Below, one piece after another: positions 8,815 through 18,311 of a DNA stretch of 64,000 bases (the stretch's first letter is position 1; every line of letters begins with the position of its first letter). A program made the position numbers and the translations under genes. This stretch comes from Maridesulfovibrio frigidus DSM 17176 (lineage in GTDB: Bacteria > Desulfobacterota > Desulfovibrionia > Desulfovibrionales > Desulfovibrionaceae), in contig NZ_JONL01000001.1 of assembly GCF_000711735.1 (NCBI RefSeq), positions 248,001 through 312,000 of the forward strand. Reading direction: 5' to 3'. A model generated the notes under the pieces. That model was not told the origin of the DNA and searched no databases. It worked only from the letters and a program-made list of their open reading frames with translations.

Positions 8815-10005
8815 CTATGCTTTAGCAATAAATTCCTTAAGTCCTTCACCTAAACGTTTAATGCCTTCGACAATTTTTTCTTCATCTGAATTAGAAAAAT
8901 TAAGACGGAAAGTATTTTCTCCGCTATCATCGACGAAGAAAGGACGACCGGGAACAAATGCAACTTTATTTTTAATAGCTTCCTCAAAGAAATCCATTGC
9001 AGATAAAGACTCAGGAAGAGTCGCCCACAAGAACATCCCGCCTTCCGGCTCAGTAATGCTAACTTCAGCAGGAAAGTATTTAGAGATAGATTCGACCATC
9101 ACATCTCTCTGCCTTCCGTAACGTTCTTTAATCTTCTCAATGTGTTCATCCAAAACATTGTCAGTGAGGTAACGATGAATTACCTGCTGAGCAAAAGTAC
9201 TTGTATGCAGATCTGAAGCCTGCTTAGCGATGATCAGCTTATCGCGCATTTCGCCGCCGCAAACCATCCAACCAAGCCTGAACCCAGGAGCAGCAACTTT
9301 AGAGAAAGATCCAAGCAAAACGCCGCCCTCTTCAAGGTAGCCCCTGACAACAGGAGGATGTGACTCACCCATGAAACGAAGCTCTCCATATGGATCGTCT
9401 TCAATAAATAAGGTATCGCGCCCTTTCATAAGTTTTGCTACACCAGCTCTCTTTTCAGCACTGTAAGTCAGGCCGGACGGGTTTTGGAAATTTGTAACAG
9501 CGTAAAACATTTTTACATTTTCATTATCAAGTGCAGCTTCAAGCTCTTTAAGATTAGGCCCATCCGCTTCAAGATTAACAGTGATAAAATTGGCCTGAAA
9601 CATCGAAAAGGACTGTATCGCGCCCAGATAACCGGGACGTTCAATAATCACATTATCACCGGCATTTAGAAGAACTTTACCGAGCAGATCGAGACACTGC
9701 TGTGAGCCAGAAGTGATAATAATCTCGTCAGGACTTACATCAATGCCCTTTTTTTCCTTATAGCGAGCAGCAATGTACTCGCGTAGAGGAAGGAAGCCTT
9801 CGGTAGTTGAATACTGCAAAGACTGAGGGCCACTATCCTGTAGAACACCAACCGCAGCCGCTTCAAGTTCTGCGACAGGAAACAGTTCTGGGTTCGGTAA
9901 ACCACCAGCAAAAGAAATTATAGAGCTATCTTGAGTAACTTTTAGTATTTCGCGAATAAAAGATCTGTGGACGGTAGACATCCGATCAGCAAACTTAACA
10001 GGCAT
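8815..10005 (-). CDS. PLP-dependent aminotransferase (class I/II, 2-aminoadipate/LysN-like)
   Basis: The 396-aa fold-type I aminotransferase shows the N-terminal signature ISFAGGLPNPELFP, the GSQQCLDLLGK cofactor region, NFQNPSGLTYS, DDPYGELRF and the PLP-lysine motif GSFSKVAAPGFRLGWM. The sequence style matches the 2-aminoadipate aminotransferase/MocR-like subgroup without a DNA-binding domain. These enzymes use broad branched-chain, aromatic or aminoadipate substrates with 2-oxoglutarate, so the in vivo amino acid cannot be named. An ideal AGGAGG ribosome site is 5 nt from ATG. Monocistronic by spacing. Confidence 0.92.
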   Translation of the reverse strand: MPVKFADRMSTVHRSFIREILKVTQDSSIISFAGGLPNPELFPVAELEAAAVGVLQDSGPQSLQYSTTEGFLPLREYIAARYKEKKGIDVSPDEIIITSGSQQCLDLLGKVLLNAGDNVIIERPGYLGAIQSFSMFQANFITVNLEADGPNLKELEAALDNENVKMFYAVTNFQNPSGLTYSAEKRAGVAKLMKGRDTLFIEDDPYGELRFMGESHPPVVRGYLEEGGVLLGSFSKVAAPGFRLGWMVCGGEMRDKLIIAKQASDLHTSTFAQQVIHRYLTDNVLDEHIEKIKERYGRQRDVMVESISKYFPAEVSITEPEGGMFLWATLPESLSAMDFFEEAIKNKVAFVPGRPFFVDDSGENTFRLNFSNSDEEKIVEGIKRLGEGLKEFIAKA

Positions 10006-10327
10006 CTAAGCCTCCTTGAGAATCATAACGCCGCAATCTAATGCATGTAATCCAGAAATCGAGTATCATGCCTTCCGGAAACCGTTCCCGAAAGAATTGT
10101 CAGCAAGTTGTTGCGTTTAAATAAAATTTCGATTTTGCAATCAAAAGATGAATCATCCTACTTATTTTTATACGGAACACAAGTAACAAATATTCTCTAT
10201 TGCCTACAGTACAGAAAAAACACCACTAACACTCTGTAATAGAATTACAAAAGCTAGAAAAAATGAGATAAAATTAAATGGAAATGGGATTAATATATCG
10301 AATATCATCGCAATATTTAGTGAAATA
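10006..10327. other. Intergenic region, no gene seen
   Basis: About 320 bp of A+T-rich DNA between the aminotransferase start and the 3' end of the sensor kinase gene. It presumably holds the aminotransferase promoter. I see no convincing hairpin, repeat or ORF. Confidence 0.5.
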
Positions 10328-12622
10328 TTACGTATTCGCCTTGAGACCATTCATAAATGGCAGTTTAACAATGAACCGAGTCCATTCACCGGGCAAAGAC
10401 TGTACAAACATCTGTCCATTATGCTGATCTGTAATGATGAAATACGACACAGAAAGGCCAAGCCCCGTGCCTTTTCCGACAGGCTTGGTGGTATAGAAGG
10501 GTTCAAAGATGTGCGTTGCAATATCCTCAGCAATGCCAGGGCCGTTATCCTCAATTTCAACAACGGCCATACCATCCTCTTCGCGCACCCTAAGAGTTAT
10601 TTGTGGCTTCTCATTTTCGTATTTTTTATCGACCATAGCTTCAGCAGCATTTTTAATTATATTAAGAAAAACTTGCTGAATTTGTGTACTATCGCAAAAA
10701 ACAGGATGCAAATTTACCTCGTAGTTGCGCACTATAGCTACTTTCCGGAAGTCATAATTTTTTTTCAAATCGTAATCACTAGCTGCCAAATCCAATGTAG
10801 TGTCTAATAGAGCTTCAATATTATGATCACATGCTTGGCAATCACTTTTCCGACTGAAGCCAAGCATTTTTGAAACAATATCCGCAGCCCGCTGAACTGA
10901 TTCATTTATAGTATTGATCATTTTAGGGGCTTCACGAACATCTAGATATTCATGAACTTTATCGAGGCTTATACCACATAGCTCAGCTGTTTTTCTATTT
11001 TTAGCACTATCGGTCAATATACGATTATGAAGGTTCTGCGCACTCCCGACAATTGCTGACAAAGGATTATTTATTTCATGAGCCATACCGGCCGCTAATC
11101 CTCCCACTGACATCATTTTTTCTGCTTGAATAATATAAGCTTCAGTTTGCTTGCGTTCGGTAATATCGGTGAAAAATCCGGCCAGTAGCTCACGTCCCTG
11201 AATGGTTACAACGGCAGAAGAAATATCGATAACCATGGACCTGCCACTGTGCGAAAGACATTGAATTGCGGGAGAATATGAAATTTCTTTAGCAAAATGC
11301 TTCTGATATTCCGTCTTAATACCCCTGAATTCTTTAGTAGGATGGAGTTCATTCAAGCATAGTCCTCCTAGATCTTCAGGACGAAGTTCAAAAAGGGACA
11401 TAAAGGCGGGATTGACAAACTCAATCAACCAATTTTCGGGATTTATCAAACAAATTCCAGATGGGTTTGAATCTAAAAGTATCCGAGATTGTTCTTCATT
11501 TTCACTTAAACGATAAAGAGCCTGATTCCTTTCACCTTCACGCAGGCGAAGCAACTTGATCATAACATCAAATGCCTGTCCCAAACGCCCTATTTCGCCA
11601 TCAGAATAGTCTATTCCGCTTGGAGATTTCACATCTTCTTTACCAAGTTTCTGAACAACATTGGTCAACTTTTCTAAACTTTTGGCAATACTTCTCCCGC
11701 CAAGCACCCAAGCAATAATAAGAGCGAGACAAAGAGAGACCGCAGTAGTCAGCAGCCCCCGAATAAGCAAAGAATCAGCTCTTGCTAGCACTTTGTTCCG
11801 GTCAAAACCCATGAACATGTACATATATGGCTCAGTCTCGGAATCAAGAAATAACGGCTCATATGCAATAATACGCGTCAAATTATCCGACCCAGCACTA
11901 ACAAGAGTACCTGTTTTCTTCGAACTGCTAGCAGTATTAAAAACAGTATCTTTAATAGGCTTTCCAAGCGAAATATTAGGTTTTATGGGATATCTGAAAA
12001 GTCTATTTCCTCTATAATCACACATACCGAAAAAAGAATCTTTCGGAAAATATCCACTCTCGAAAAATTTTCCGTAGTGACTCAAATCTACGCCGACAAT
12101 AATCGCACCCTTTGGCTTACCATCTAGGTTGAGAATGGGCATAGCAAAGGGAAAAATAGCTTTACGAGTAACCTTTCCGACAACAAATTCGCCGGAAGCA
12201 AACTTCTTAGTTTCTATCGCATTTTGAAATTGTTTGCGGTCAGAAAAGTTCATCCCTTTAGGATTACCCTTACCAGCAACAAGAACATCTCCTTGTAGAT
12301 TCAATAGTATAACATTAGTATATATGGGATTTGCTTCGAGCAGGGTGGATAAAAGAATTTTTGTTTTATCCACATTGAGATCTCTCACCTCTGGAACTGC
12401 AACTATAGTTTGCAACAGAGTGCGCGTAGAGCCACTGATGCGCCTCTGTATTTCGCTAAATCCTCGCAAGATAACAGAGGTCTCTTTTTTTGCAGCCTCG
12501 ATAGCTTCCCAGCGAGCTGATGTTTCTGCCCATAGATGGCCCATAAAAGCTGGCAAAGTTGCAAGTAGAACTATCAAAGTAAGCTTTTTTTGTATTGAAC
12601 CGTGAAATATTCCCTTTGCCAT
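10328..12622 (-). CDS. Sensor histidine kinase with periplasmic dCache, HAMP and PAS domains
   Basis: In order: transmembrane helix near residues 14-31; a dCache-like extracellular sensor (about 35-265, with FSDRKQFQNAI and GAIIVGVDLSHYG); a second helix near 280-300; HAMP; PAS (NPSGICLINPENWLIEFVNP); HisKA with GMAHEINNPLSAIVGSAQN; and HATPase with DNGPGIAEDI and GTGLGLSVS. dCache domains usually sense small amino acids or carboxylates. There is no receiver domain and no adjacent response regulator, so it is an orphan kinase whose partner must be elsewhere. The ribosome site before ATG is weak. Confidence 0.93.
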   Translation of the reverse strand: MAKGIFHGSIQKKLTLIVLLATLPAFMGHLWAETSARWEAIEAAKKETSVILRGFSEIQRRISGSTRTLLQTIVAVPEVRDLNVDKTKILLSTLLEANPIYTNVILLNLQGDVLVAGKGNPKGMNFSDRKQFQNAIETKKFASGEFVVGKVTRKAIFPFAMPILNLDGKPKGAIIVGVDLSHYGKFFESGYFPKDSFFGMCDYRGNRLFRYPIKPNISLGKPIKDTVFNTASSSKKTGTLVSAGSDNLTRIIAYEPLFLDSETEPYMYMFMGFDRNKVLARADSLLIRGLLTTAVSLCLALIIAWVLGGRSIAKSLEKLTNVVQKLGKEDVKSPSGIDYSDGEIGRLGQAFDVMIKLLRLREGERNQALYRLSENEEQSRILLDSNPSGICLINPENWLIEFVNPAFMSLFELRPEDLGGLCLNELHPTKEFRGIKTEYQKHFAKEISYSPAIQCLSHSGRSMVIDISSAVVTIQGRELLAGFFTDITERKQTEAYIIQAEKMMSVGGLAAGMAHEINNPLSAIVGSAQNLHNRILTDSAKNRKTAELCGISLDKVHEYLDVREAPKMINTINESVQRAADIVSKMLGFSRKSDCQACDHNIEALLDTTLDLAASDYDLKKNYDFRKVAIVRNYEVNLHPVFCDSTQIQQVFLNIIKNAAEAMVDKKYENEKPQITLRVREEDGMAVVEIEDNGPGIAEDIATHIFEPFYTTKPVGKGTGLGLSVSYFIITDQHNGQMFVQSLPGEWTRFIVKLPFMNGLKANT

Positions 12623-12851
12623 TTTGATCAGCCTCTACATTGTCGCAAATAACATACAACAGAATGCCTGTTTAAGCAGCACACCAAATTACTATAAAAA
12701 CTTAAAACCTAATAAATTAATTACTATTAATACCTGCTGAATCTAACACCTGAAAATTAGCAATTCAAGTATAATCGGTTTTTTAAAACAAACCCACTTA
12801 TATATATGGTTAAGGAATGAGATAAATGAGTAGAGCTGCTAACAAAAGTAA

Positions 12852-12878
12852 GAGGAGGCCGACATAATCGACCTCCCC
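12852..12878 (-). terminator. Hairpin downstream of the DVU0772-like gene
   Basis: GGAGG-C-CGA pairs with TCG-A-CCTCC about 29 nt beyond the stop, followed on the minus strand by a T-rich stretch. Confidence 0.55.
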
Positions 12879-12906
12879 TTCGGGTTAGGCAATAAGGAGA
12901 TGGGAG

Positions 12907-13251
12907 CTAATTGTTCATTTGGGTTTCAATCCATTCTCGGACTTCTTCATTAATGGGGTAATTACCCTTCAAGCCGCCAACTGACTTATTAAACCTTTCT
13001 GCTATATCTCTAGGCAGGTCTAGGCTTAGCAGTTCACGGGCTTCCTCCGAGTTTCTGCGGACAAATAGCACTCTTGGCCTATCATCCCACATATATACGG
13101 TAAAATAGTTTGTGAAATCTAACTTTGAAGTGACCGGCGTAAACTGACTATTCCATGGGTGGTTCCCCCATTCCAAGTAAAGAGTCACCGCGTCCTCTGG
13201 CGTCATATCCCAATCGATGTCCCAATTTCTGTATTCACGTAAGCTTCCCAT
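12907..13251 (-). CDS. Conserved hypothetical protein resembling DVU0772 family
   Basis: The 114-aa soluble, tryptophan-rich protein (MGSLREYRNWDIDWDMTPED, then VTLYLEWGN) resembles, from memory, a small family conserved in Desulfovibrio and named after DVU0772. It has no signal peptide or membrane segment and no known catalytic motif. AGGAG lies 7 nt before ATG. It is divergent from the YigZ-family gene across a 190-bp A+T-rich gap. Function unknown. That the gene is real is well supported; the family name is my recollection. Confidence 0.75.
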   Translation of the reverse strand: MGSLREYRNWDIDWDMTPEDAVTLYLEWGNHPWNSQFTPVTSKLDFTNYFTVYMWDDRPRVLFVRRNSEEARELLSLDLPRDIAERFNKSVGGLKGNYPINEEVREWIETQMNN

Positions 13252-13441
13252 AACCGTCTCCTTATTTAACTATTTAATTCAGCTCCTATCCCATTGGCCT
13301 TGTCTAAATAATAACAATTACTATTACCAAGTCAAGTTAATTTTACTTTTATTTTAACTTATCTTGCAGTAAAAGTTTTTAATCGTTTTCACATTCATGC
13401 TAAATCTTGTTCTCCTTAACAATTATGACTTACCTTAATTT

Positions 13442-14071
13442 ATGAAAAACAAAGCATACCCTGTCCCTCAACTACCTGTACGAACTGAAGATGTTATAAA
13501 AAAAAGCAGATTCATATGTGATATCTGCCGCGTTCAAAACAGGGAAGAAGCAAAAGCTTTCATTTCCGCAATCAAAAATGAATTTCCTGATGCGAGACAC
13601 CACTGCTCTGCGTTTATCGCAGGACCTCCACTAACGGGTAATATGGGAATGAGTGACGACGGTGAACCTCAAGGCACAGCAGGCAAGCCCATGCTTCAAG
13701 TTTTACAAGGTAGTGGAATCGGAGATATCGGTGTTGTTGTAACAAGGTATTTCGGTGGAATTCTTTTAGGCACAGGTGGCCTAGTCAGAGCTTATTCCGG
13801 AGCTGTGCAGCAAGGGCTTGAAGCTCTTACTGTTGTGATGAAAGTTCCCATGCGGGTTGTGACTGTTGAGATTGGATATGGTCAGGAGGGAATGCTTAGG
13901 CGTATGCTTGACGATTTTAAAGCGAATATTGAAGAACAAACTTTCGGCGCAGACATTACATTCAGTTTAATAATGCCGTCTGATCAGGTTGAATCTTTCA
14001 CGAAAGTAGTAATTGAAGAAACCAGCGGAACAGCAGAAATCATGGTGGATGATGAAGATGTTTGGCTATAG
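13442..14071 (+). CDS. YigZ/IMPACT family protein
   Basis: The 209-aa protein has the IMPACT N-terminal domain signature: KKSRFICDICRV, DARHHCSAFI, SDDGEPQGTAGKPML, and VVVTRYFGGILLGTGGLVRAY. A DUF1949-like C-terminal domain (about residues 135-205) follows. Eukaryotic IMPACT acts on translation control through GCN1; the bacterial role is poorly defined. The ribosome site is weak. The DUF3795-type gene starts 8 nt after its stop, so the two are probably co-transcribed. Confidence 0.92.
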   Translation: MKNKAYPVPQLPVRTEDVIKKSRFICDICRVQNREEAKAFISAIKNEFPDARHHCSAFIAGPPLTGNMGMSDDGEPQGTAGKPMLQVLQGSGIGDIGVVVTRYFGGILLGTGGLVRAYSGAVQQGLEALTVVMKVPMRVVTVEIGYGQEGMLRRMLDDFKANIEEQTFGADITFSLIMPSDQVESFTKVVIEETSGTAEIMVDDEDVWL

Positions 14072-14078
14072 GATTAAA

Positions 14079-14534
14079 ATGAAATTAATAGATAAAGTCG
14101 CTTATTGCGGAATATACTGTCCCGACTGCATTCATTATCAAAACGAATATAGCAAACTGGCAAGTGAACTTAAAAATCATTTGCTAGAAATAGGGCTTGA
14201 TAAATATGCCAAAACTAAAAGCCCTTTCGGTGCACAATTTCAAAACTATGAAGAATTTGAAACAATCTTATCAGCCCTTGCAGAAACCAAGTGTGATAAA
14301 CCCTGCCGTGCTGGCGGTGGATGCTCAGGCATTCCATGCGAAATCATGGATTGCTGTATTTCTAAAAGCTACGAAGGGTGCTGGGAATGTTCGAATGTAG
14401 ACAGCTGTGATAAATTTACTTTCTTAGAACCACGTTGCGGTAAAATGCCTAAAAATAATATTCGCAAAATCAAAAAGCTCGGCCTTGATGACGGCATAGA
14501 GCAAAGAGATAATTTCTACATTTGGCTAAAGTAG
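14079..14534 (+). CDS. DUF3795-type cysteine-rich protein
   Basis: The 151-aa protein carries paired cysteines typical of DUF3795: VAYCGIYCPDCIHY near the N-terminus, then CDKPCRAGGGCSGIPC and CWECSNVDSCDKF. The pattern suggests metal or Fe-S/zinc binding, but no function is established. The frame is open upstream to 14013 inside the YigZ-family gene. ATG at 14079 follows an AGGA ribosome site and lies 8 nt after that gene's stop, so I chose it. A strong terminator follows. Confidence 0.85.
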   Translation: MKLIDKVAYCGIYCPDCIHYQNEYSKLASELKNHLLEIGLDKYAKTKSPFGAQFQNYEEFETILSALAETKCDKPCRAGGGCSGIPCEIMDCCISKSYEGCWECSNVDSCDKFTFLEPRCGKMPKNNIRKIKKLGLDDGIEQRDNFYIWLK

Positions 14535-14555
14535 CTAATTCCTCGTAAAACAAAA

Positions 14556-14590
14556 AAAGCTCCCGACAGGCGTAACCTACCGGGAGCTTT
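14556..14590 (+). terminator. Terminator between the DUF3795-type gene and frdB (bidirectional)
   Basis: A perfect 10-bp stem (AAAGCTCCCG and complement) with A and T tracts on either side serves both the + strand pair and the convergent frd operon. Confidence 0.85.
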
Positions 14591-14613
14591 ATCATTCTAA
14601 TGTAAGACTTAGT

Positions 14614-15351
14614 TTACTTCTTGAATATCTGCTTAAGAGCTACAACACCCATCTTACGACGGAGGTAACTAAGCTGATTCATGAGCGGAAGATTCTTCGG
14701 ACAAACATCTTCACAGGCCAGTAAGCCCATGCAACCGAAAATACCTTCATCAGAACCGATAACTTCAAAGTATTCTGCATCGGTACGCTTATCACGAGGA
14801 TCAATAACAAAACGACCTAAACGGTTAAGAGCAGTTGCACCCATGAAGTCATCACGAAGGCGTGCAGTACCACAGGCGGCAACACAGCTACCACACTCAA
14901 CACAACGGTCAAGTTCGTAGATTTCTTCCGCAATAGCATTATCCATAGGGTCTTCAATTGCAGTTGGATCAAACACTTTATCAGTGTGTACCCATGACTC
15001 AACCTTGTTGTACATTTCACGGAACCATGAACCTGTATCAACAGATAGGTCACCTACCAATTCGAAAACAGGTAGAGGGGTCAGTGTGATTTCATCAGGG
15101 AGGTCCTTAGTCTTGGTATGGCAAGCAAGACCGGGTCTTCCATTGATAACCATTGCACAAGAGCCACAGATACCAGCACGACAACAGAATTCGAACTGCA
15201 AGGAACCATCCTGTTCTTCACGGATGCGGTTCAAAGCAATAAAAAGGGTCATGCTGTCAGTTTCGTCCAGACTGAAAACTTCCATACGAGGTACGGATTC
15301 AGGATTCTGTGGATTAAATCTGAATATTTTGAATTTTAGCTGTCTTCCCAC
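14614..15351 (-). CDS. frdB: Fumarate reductase/succinate dehydrogenase iron-sulfur subunit
   Basis: The 245-aa electron-transfer subunit links the flavoprotein to the membrane cytochrome b. The [2Fe-2S] ligands are in CCRAGICGSC plus a later Cys in RPGLAC. The C-terminal ferredoxin-like part has CVECGSCVAAC and CMGLLACEDVCP, giving the cubane and three-iron clusters expected of the family. The start is GTG at 15351, 2 nt after the frdA stop, with GGAG provided by the end of frdA. It is last in the frdCAB operon, with a terminator beyond it. In sulfate reducers the complex interconverts fumarate and succinate with menaquinone. Confidence 0.95.
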   Translation of the reverse strand: MGRQLKFKIFRFNPQNPESVPRMEVFSLDETDSMTLFIALNRIREEQDGSLQFEFCCRAGICGSCAMVINGRPGLACHTKTKDLPDEITLTPLPVFELVGDLSVDTGSWFREMYNKVESWVHTDKVFDPTAIEDPMDNAIAEEIYELDRCVECGSCVAACGTARLRDDFMGATALNRLGRFVIDPRDKRTDAEYFEVIGSDEGIFGCMGLLACEDVCPKNLPLMNQLSYLRRKMGVVALKQIFKK

Positions 15352-15353
15352 GG

Positions 15354-17192
15354 CTAGCTCTCCTCTTTGCTGTCTGCGCTGATAATCTGCATCTTGCCGT
15401 AACCACGATCTCCCGGCGGCATTTCGAAGCTAGGAGAAGCATCTTCATATTCAAGCGTAGGAAGATCATCATCAGGATTCTTCCAGTAAGCAAGAGTACG
15501 AGTCAGCCAGTCACGGTCGTTACGTGCAGGGTAATCTTCGCGGTTATGACTTCCGCGAGACTCTCTACGCTGCAGAGCACCGTACGCAACACAAAGGGCA
15601 AGTTTAACCTGTCCTTCGATTTTAAGAGCTGCGGAAAGCTCAGGACTTGCGCCGTATCCATCAGTCTGTAAACCAACGCTTCTTGCGCGTCTCAGTACAT
15701 CCTGAAGTGTTTCAACACATTCGGTCAGACCTTCTTCAGTACGGAAAACATGCGCGCCCTTATCTAGAGCGTTCTGCATTGCTTCACGGACTTTATATAC
15801 ATTCTCATTACCGTTCTTACCGCTGATCATATCATCAATGCGCTGCTGCTGTTTGGCGGCAGTTTTGGTGATTTCAGCTGTAGGAATGTTGCATTCGTAA
15901 TCTTTAAGAAACTCAACAATCTTAGCACCGACGATACCGCCAGCAACGACTGTTTCAGCAAGTGAGTTACCGCCGAGACGGTTAAATCCATGCATGTCCC
16001 AACAAGCAGCTTCACCTGCGGAGAACAGACCTTTAAGTCCGTATGCAGCGCCGTCTTTATTTGTACGCACACCACCCATGCTGTAATGCTGAGTAGGACG
16101 AACAGGAATAAGCTGGGTAACCGGGTCAACTCCGAGGAATGAAGTACAGATTTCATATACTTCGCGAAGTTTACCAGTGATGTGCTTTTCGCCGAGATGA
16201 CGAATATCAAGCCAGAGATGCTCGCCGTAAGGAGAAGGAACACCTTTTCCGAGGCGCATGTGGTGAGTCATCCAGCGGGCAACAACGTCACGGGAAGCAA
16301 GCTCAGCTTTATCTGGCTCGTAAATGTGCATGAATCTTTCTTCATTAACGTCAAGCAAAGTTCCGCCATCGCCGCGGCAACCTTCAGTTACGAGAATATC
16401 AGTTGGCACAATCCCTGTAGGATGGAACTGAACAGCTTCCATATTTCCGAGAGGAACAACGCCAGTGTCGAGCACCGCGCCATGCACTCCGCCGTCACAG
16501 ATGACAGCATTTGTGGAAGCTTTGTAGATTTTACCAAAACCACCGGTAGCGACCATAGTTGCTTTAGCAACGTAGGCGATAAGCTCACCAGTGCGGAGAG
16601 AACGGGCAATAGCACCGTAACAGGTTTTGCCGTCTTGAATCAGAGCAATCGCTTCACTTTTATCGTGAACTTCAACGCCGAGCTGAGCACAACGGTTATC
16701 CATAGTATAAAGAACAGAGTGACCAGTACCATCAGAAACATAGCAAGTACGCCATTTAGCAGTACCGCCGAAGTTTCGAGCAGTGATCAATCCGCGTTTT
16801 TCTTCTTTCTCTTCTTTGTCGAACTGCTTTCCACCCTTGAAGTATTTGGATTTACCAGGAACAACGCGGTTCCATGGCACACCCCAATCACATAGGCGGC
16901 GCATTTCGATAGGAGCAGTGTCTGCGAATAAACGAGCAACTTCCTGATCACATCCCCAGTCAGAACCTTTTACGGTATCTGCAAAGTGAACGTCAGTGTT
17001 GTCTCCTTCACCCATAACACTATTACCAAGAGCTGCCTGCATTCCGCCCATTGCAGCGGCAGAATGAGAGCGTCTTGCTGGAACAATACTTAGACAAACA
17101 GCGGATAGACCCGCGCCAGCAGCTTCAGCAGCAGCACGTTCTCCGGCAAGTCCGGCACCAATAATTAGTACGTCTTTATATATAGTCTGCAT
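15354..17192 (-). CDS. frdA: Fumarate reductase/succinate dehydrogenase flavoprotein subunit
   Basis: The 612-aa catalytic subunit has the FAD-binding start VLIIGAGLAGERAAAEAA, the covalent-FAD His region (RRSHSAAAMGGMQAA) and substrate-site motifs QFHPTGIVPTD, RPTQHYSMGGVRTN and the HGFNRLGGNSLAE block. ATG at 17192 follows a GGGGG ribosome site; the TTG one codon earlier is less likely. The gene starts 9 nt after the frdC stop and ends 2 nt before frdB. The direction in vivo (fumarate reduction or succinate oxidation) cannot be told from sequence. Confidence 0.96.
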   Translation of the reverse strand: MQTIYKDVLIIGAGLAGERAAAEAAGAGLSAVCLSIVPARRSHSAAAMGGMQAALGNSVMGEGDNTDVHFADTVKGSDWGCDQEVARLFADTAPIEMRRLCDWGVPWNRVVPGKSKYFKGGKQFDKEEKEEKRGLITARNFGGTAKWRTCYVSDGTGHSVLYTMDNRCAQLGVEVHDKSEAIALIQDGKTCYGAIARSLRTGELIAYVAKATMVATGGFGKIYKASTNAVICDGGVHGAVLDTGVVPLGNMEAVQFHPTGIVPTDILVTEGCRGDGGTLLDVNEERFMHIYEPDKAELASRDVVARWMTHHMRLGKGVPSPYGEHLWLDIRHLGEKHITGKLREVYEICTSFLGVDPVTQLIPVRPTQHYSMGGVRTNKDGAAYGLKGLFSAGEAACWDMHGFNRLGGNSLAETVVAGGIVGAKIVEFLKDYECNIPTAEITKTAAKQQQRIDDMISGKNGNENVYKVREAMQNALDKGAHVFRTEEGLTECVETLQDVLRRARSVGLQTDGYGASPELSAALKIEGQVKLALCVAYGALQRRESRGSHNREDYPARNDRDWLTRTLAYWKNPDDDLPTLEYEDASPSFEMPPGDRGYGKMQIISADSKEES

Positions 17193-17201
17193 CAATCCCC
17201 C

Positions 17202-17852
17202 TTATACTCCCAGAGTCATATAACGAACAATTGTCGCAAGGCCGAGGACGAGAAAAAAAGCTCCGAGACCAATTGCAATCTTATTGAGCTTATCGCGCGA
17301 ATAATCCTTAGCAACACCCCACTTAACGGCAATACGGTAAAACCCTGCAACAACATGCAGAACAACCAGCGGAGCTAAGATAAGGTAGAAATAAACCCAA
17401 GGCCCAGACTGCATACGAGCAGCGGAGCGAGCAGCAGTGATTGGCAGTTCGCTAAGAACAGTCCACATGTGGATTGAACCCATAATGAGGATAATCATTG
17501 CGGAAGTAACCTGAACAATCCAAAGCCAAGTGTCTCTGTGGTTCAACATTTTGGCATGAGCCCAAATGGTCTTCTGACCTTCAAGCCTGAATGGAATCTT
17601 ACGAGCTGCAACATAAAAATGAAAAAGGAAGACCAAGAAAAGCAAAGGTCCGCCGACCTGAGCCATGTAATTCGCTTCATACTTATGAGCAATAGCGTCC
17701 ATAATTTCAGGATTAACCAGTACGCTTGAAACAAGAGTCATATGCATAAACACGAAAATGATGAGCGCTACACCGGAAATCATCTGAAGCCAGTCCAGAA
17801 TAGCATCAGTTTTGCCCGACTTGGCAGCCGTGACAGGTAAATCAAAAGACAT
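17202..17852 (-). CDS. frdC: Fumarate reductase cytochrome b subunit (diheme type)
   Basis: The 216-aa membrane protein has about five hydrophobic helices. Histidines are spaced as in the Wolinella-type diheme cytochrome b (FMHMTLVSS, LFHFYVAARKI, GSIHMWTV, VLHVVAGFYR). It anchors the FrdAB dimer and exchanges electrons with menaquinone. The frame extends four codons upstream, but ATG at 17852 has GGAGG 5 nt before it, so it is the likely start. It is the first gene of frdCAB, transcribed from a candidate promoter about 60 nt upstream. Confidence 0.92.
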   Translation of the reverse strand: MSFDLPVTAAKSGKTDAILDWLQMISGVALIIFVFMHMTLVSSVLVNPEIMDAIAHKYEANYMAQVGGPLLFLVFLFHFYVAARKIPFRLEGQKTIWAHAKMLNHRDTWLWIVQVTSAMIILIMGSIHMWTVLSELPITAARSAARMQSGPWVYFYLILAPLVVLHVVAGFYRIAVKWGVAKDYSRDKLNKIAIGLGAFFLVLGLATIVRYMTLGV

Positions 17853-17910
17853 CAGCACCTCCATTTAAGTATTTAAAAGATACCTCGCAACTATCATTTA
17901 TTGGGTTGAA

Positions 17911-17939
17911 ATATTGTATATCATCGATTGGTTTGTCAA
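17911..17939 (-). promoter_or_regulatory. Candidate promoter of frdCAB
   Basis: On the minus strand TTGACA (17939-17934) and CAATAT (17916-17911) are 17 nt apart, ending about 60 nt before the frdC start. Overlapping ATTG repeats lie just upstream of the -35 box. The rest of the 17.85-18.3 kb divergent gap is A+T rich with no other structure that I can support. Confidence 0.45.
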
Positions 17940-18311
17940 TCAATCAATCTTGTAAAACTACTTTTGACGTTCCACATCTTGCACAATTGAGAACGCATTT
18001 TTAATCTTTAAGAAAGTTTATTATAAATTATAACAGCAATTAACAATAAACCCCTTCTCAAATTAACAAACGAGCAACGCCCCGTTTCTTATAAAGTCAT
18101 CATACATTCAACTATTTAACAAAATTAGCATTACAACAAATTCCGTATTTTTGCATTTGAAAATGAAACCATTGCTATTTACAATCTTCCGTTGACCACA
18201 TAGCGTCCGATGCTTAGTTCTACTTGACCAAGTAAGGTAATTAGATTTGCTCTAAATATTGAGTGTTATTTCCACGGCAAAACACCATTGACATACGGGA
18301 GTTTAAGAGAC

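Noticed and set aside
16182-16895. 237-aa plus-strand open frame antisense to frdA
   Set aside because: It lies wholly inside a confidently identified gene, has no domain and no ribosome site; it is a composition shadow.
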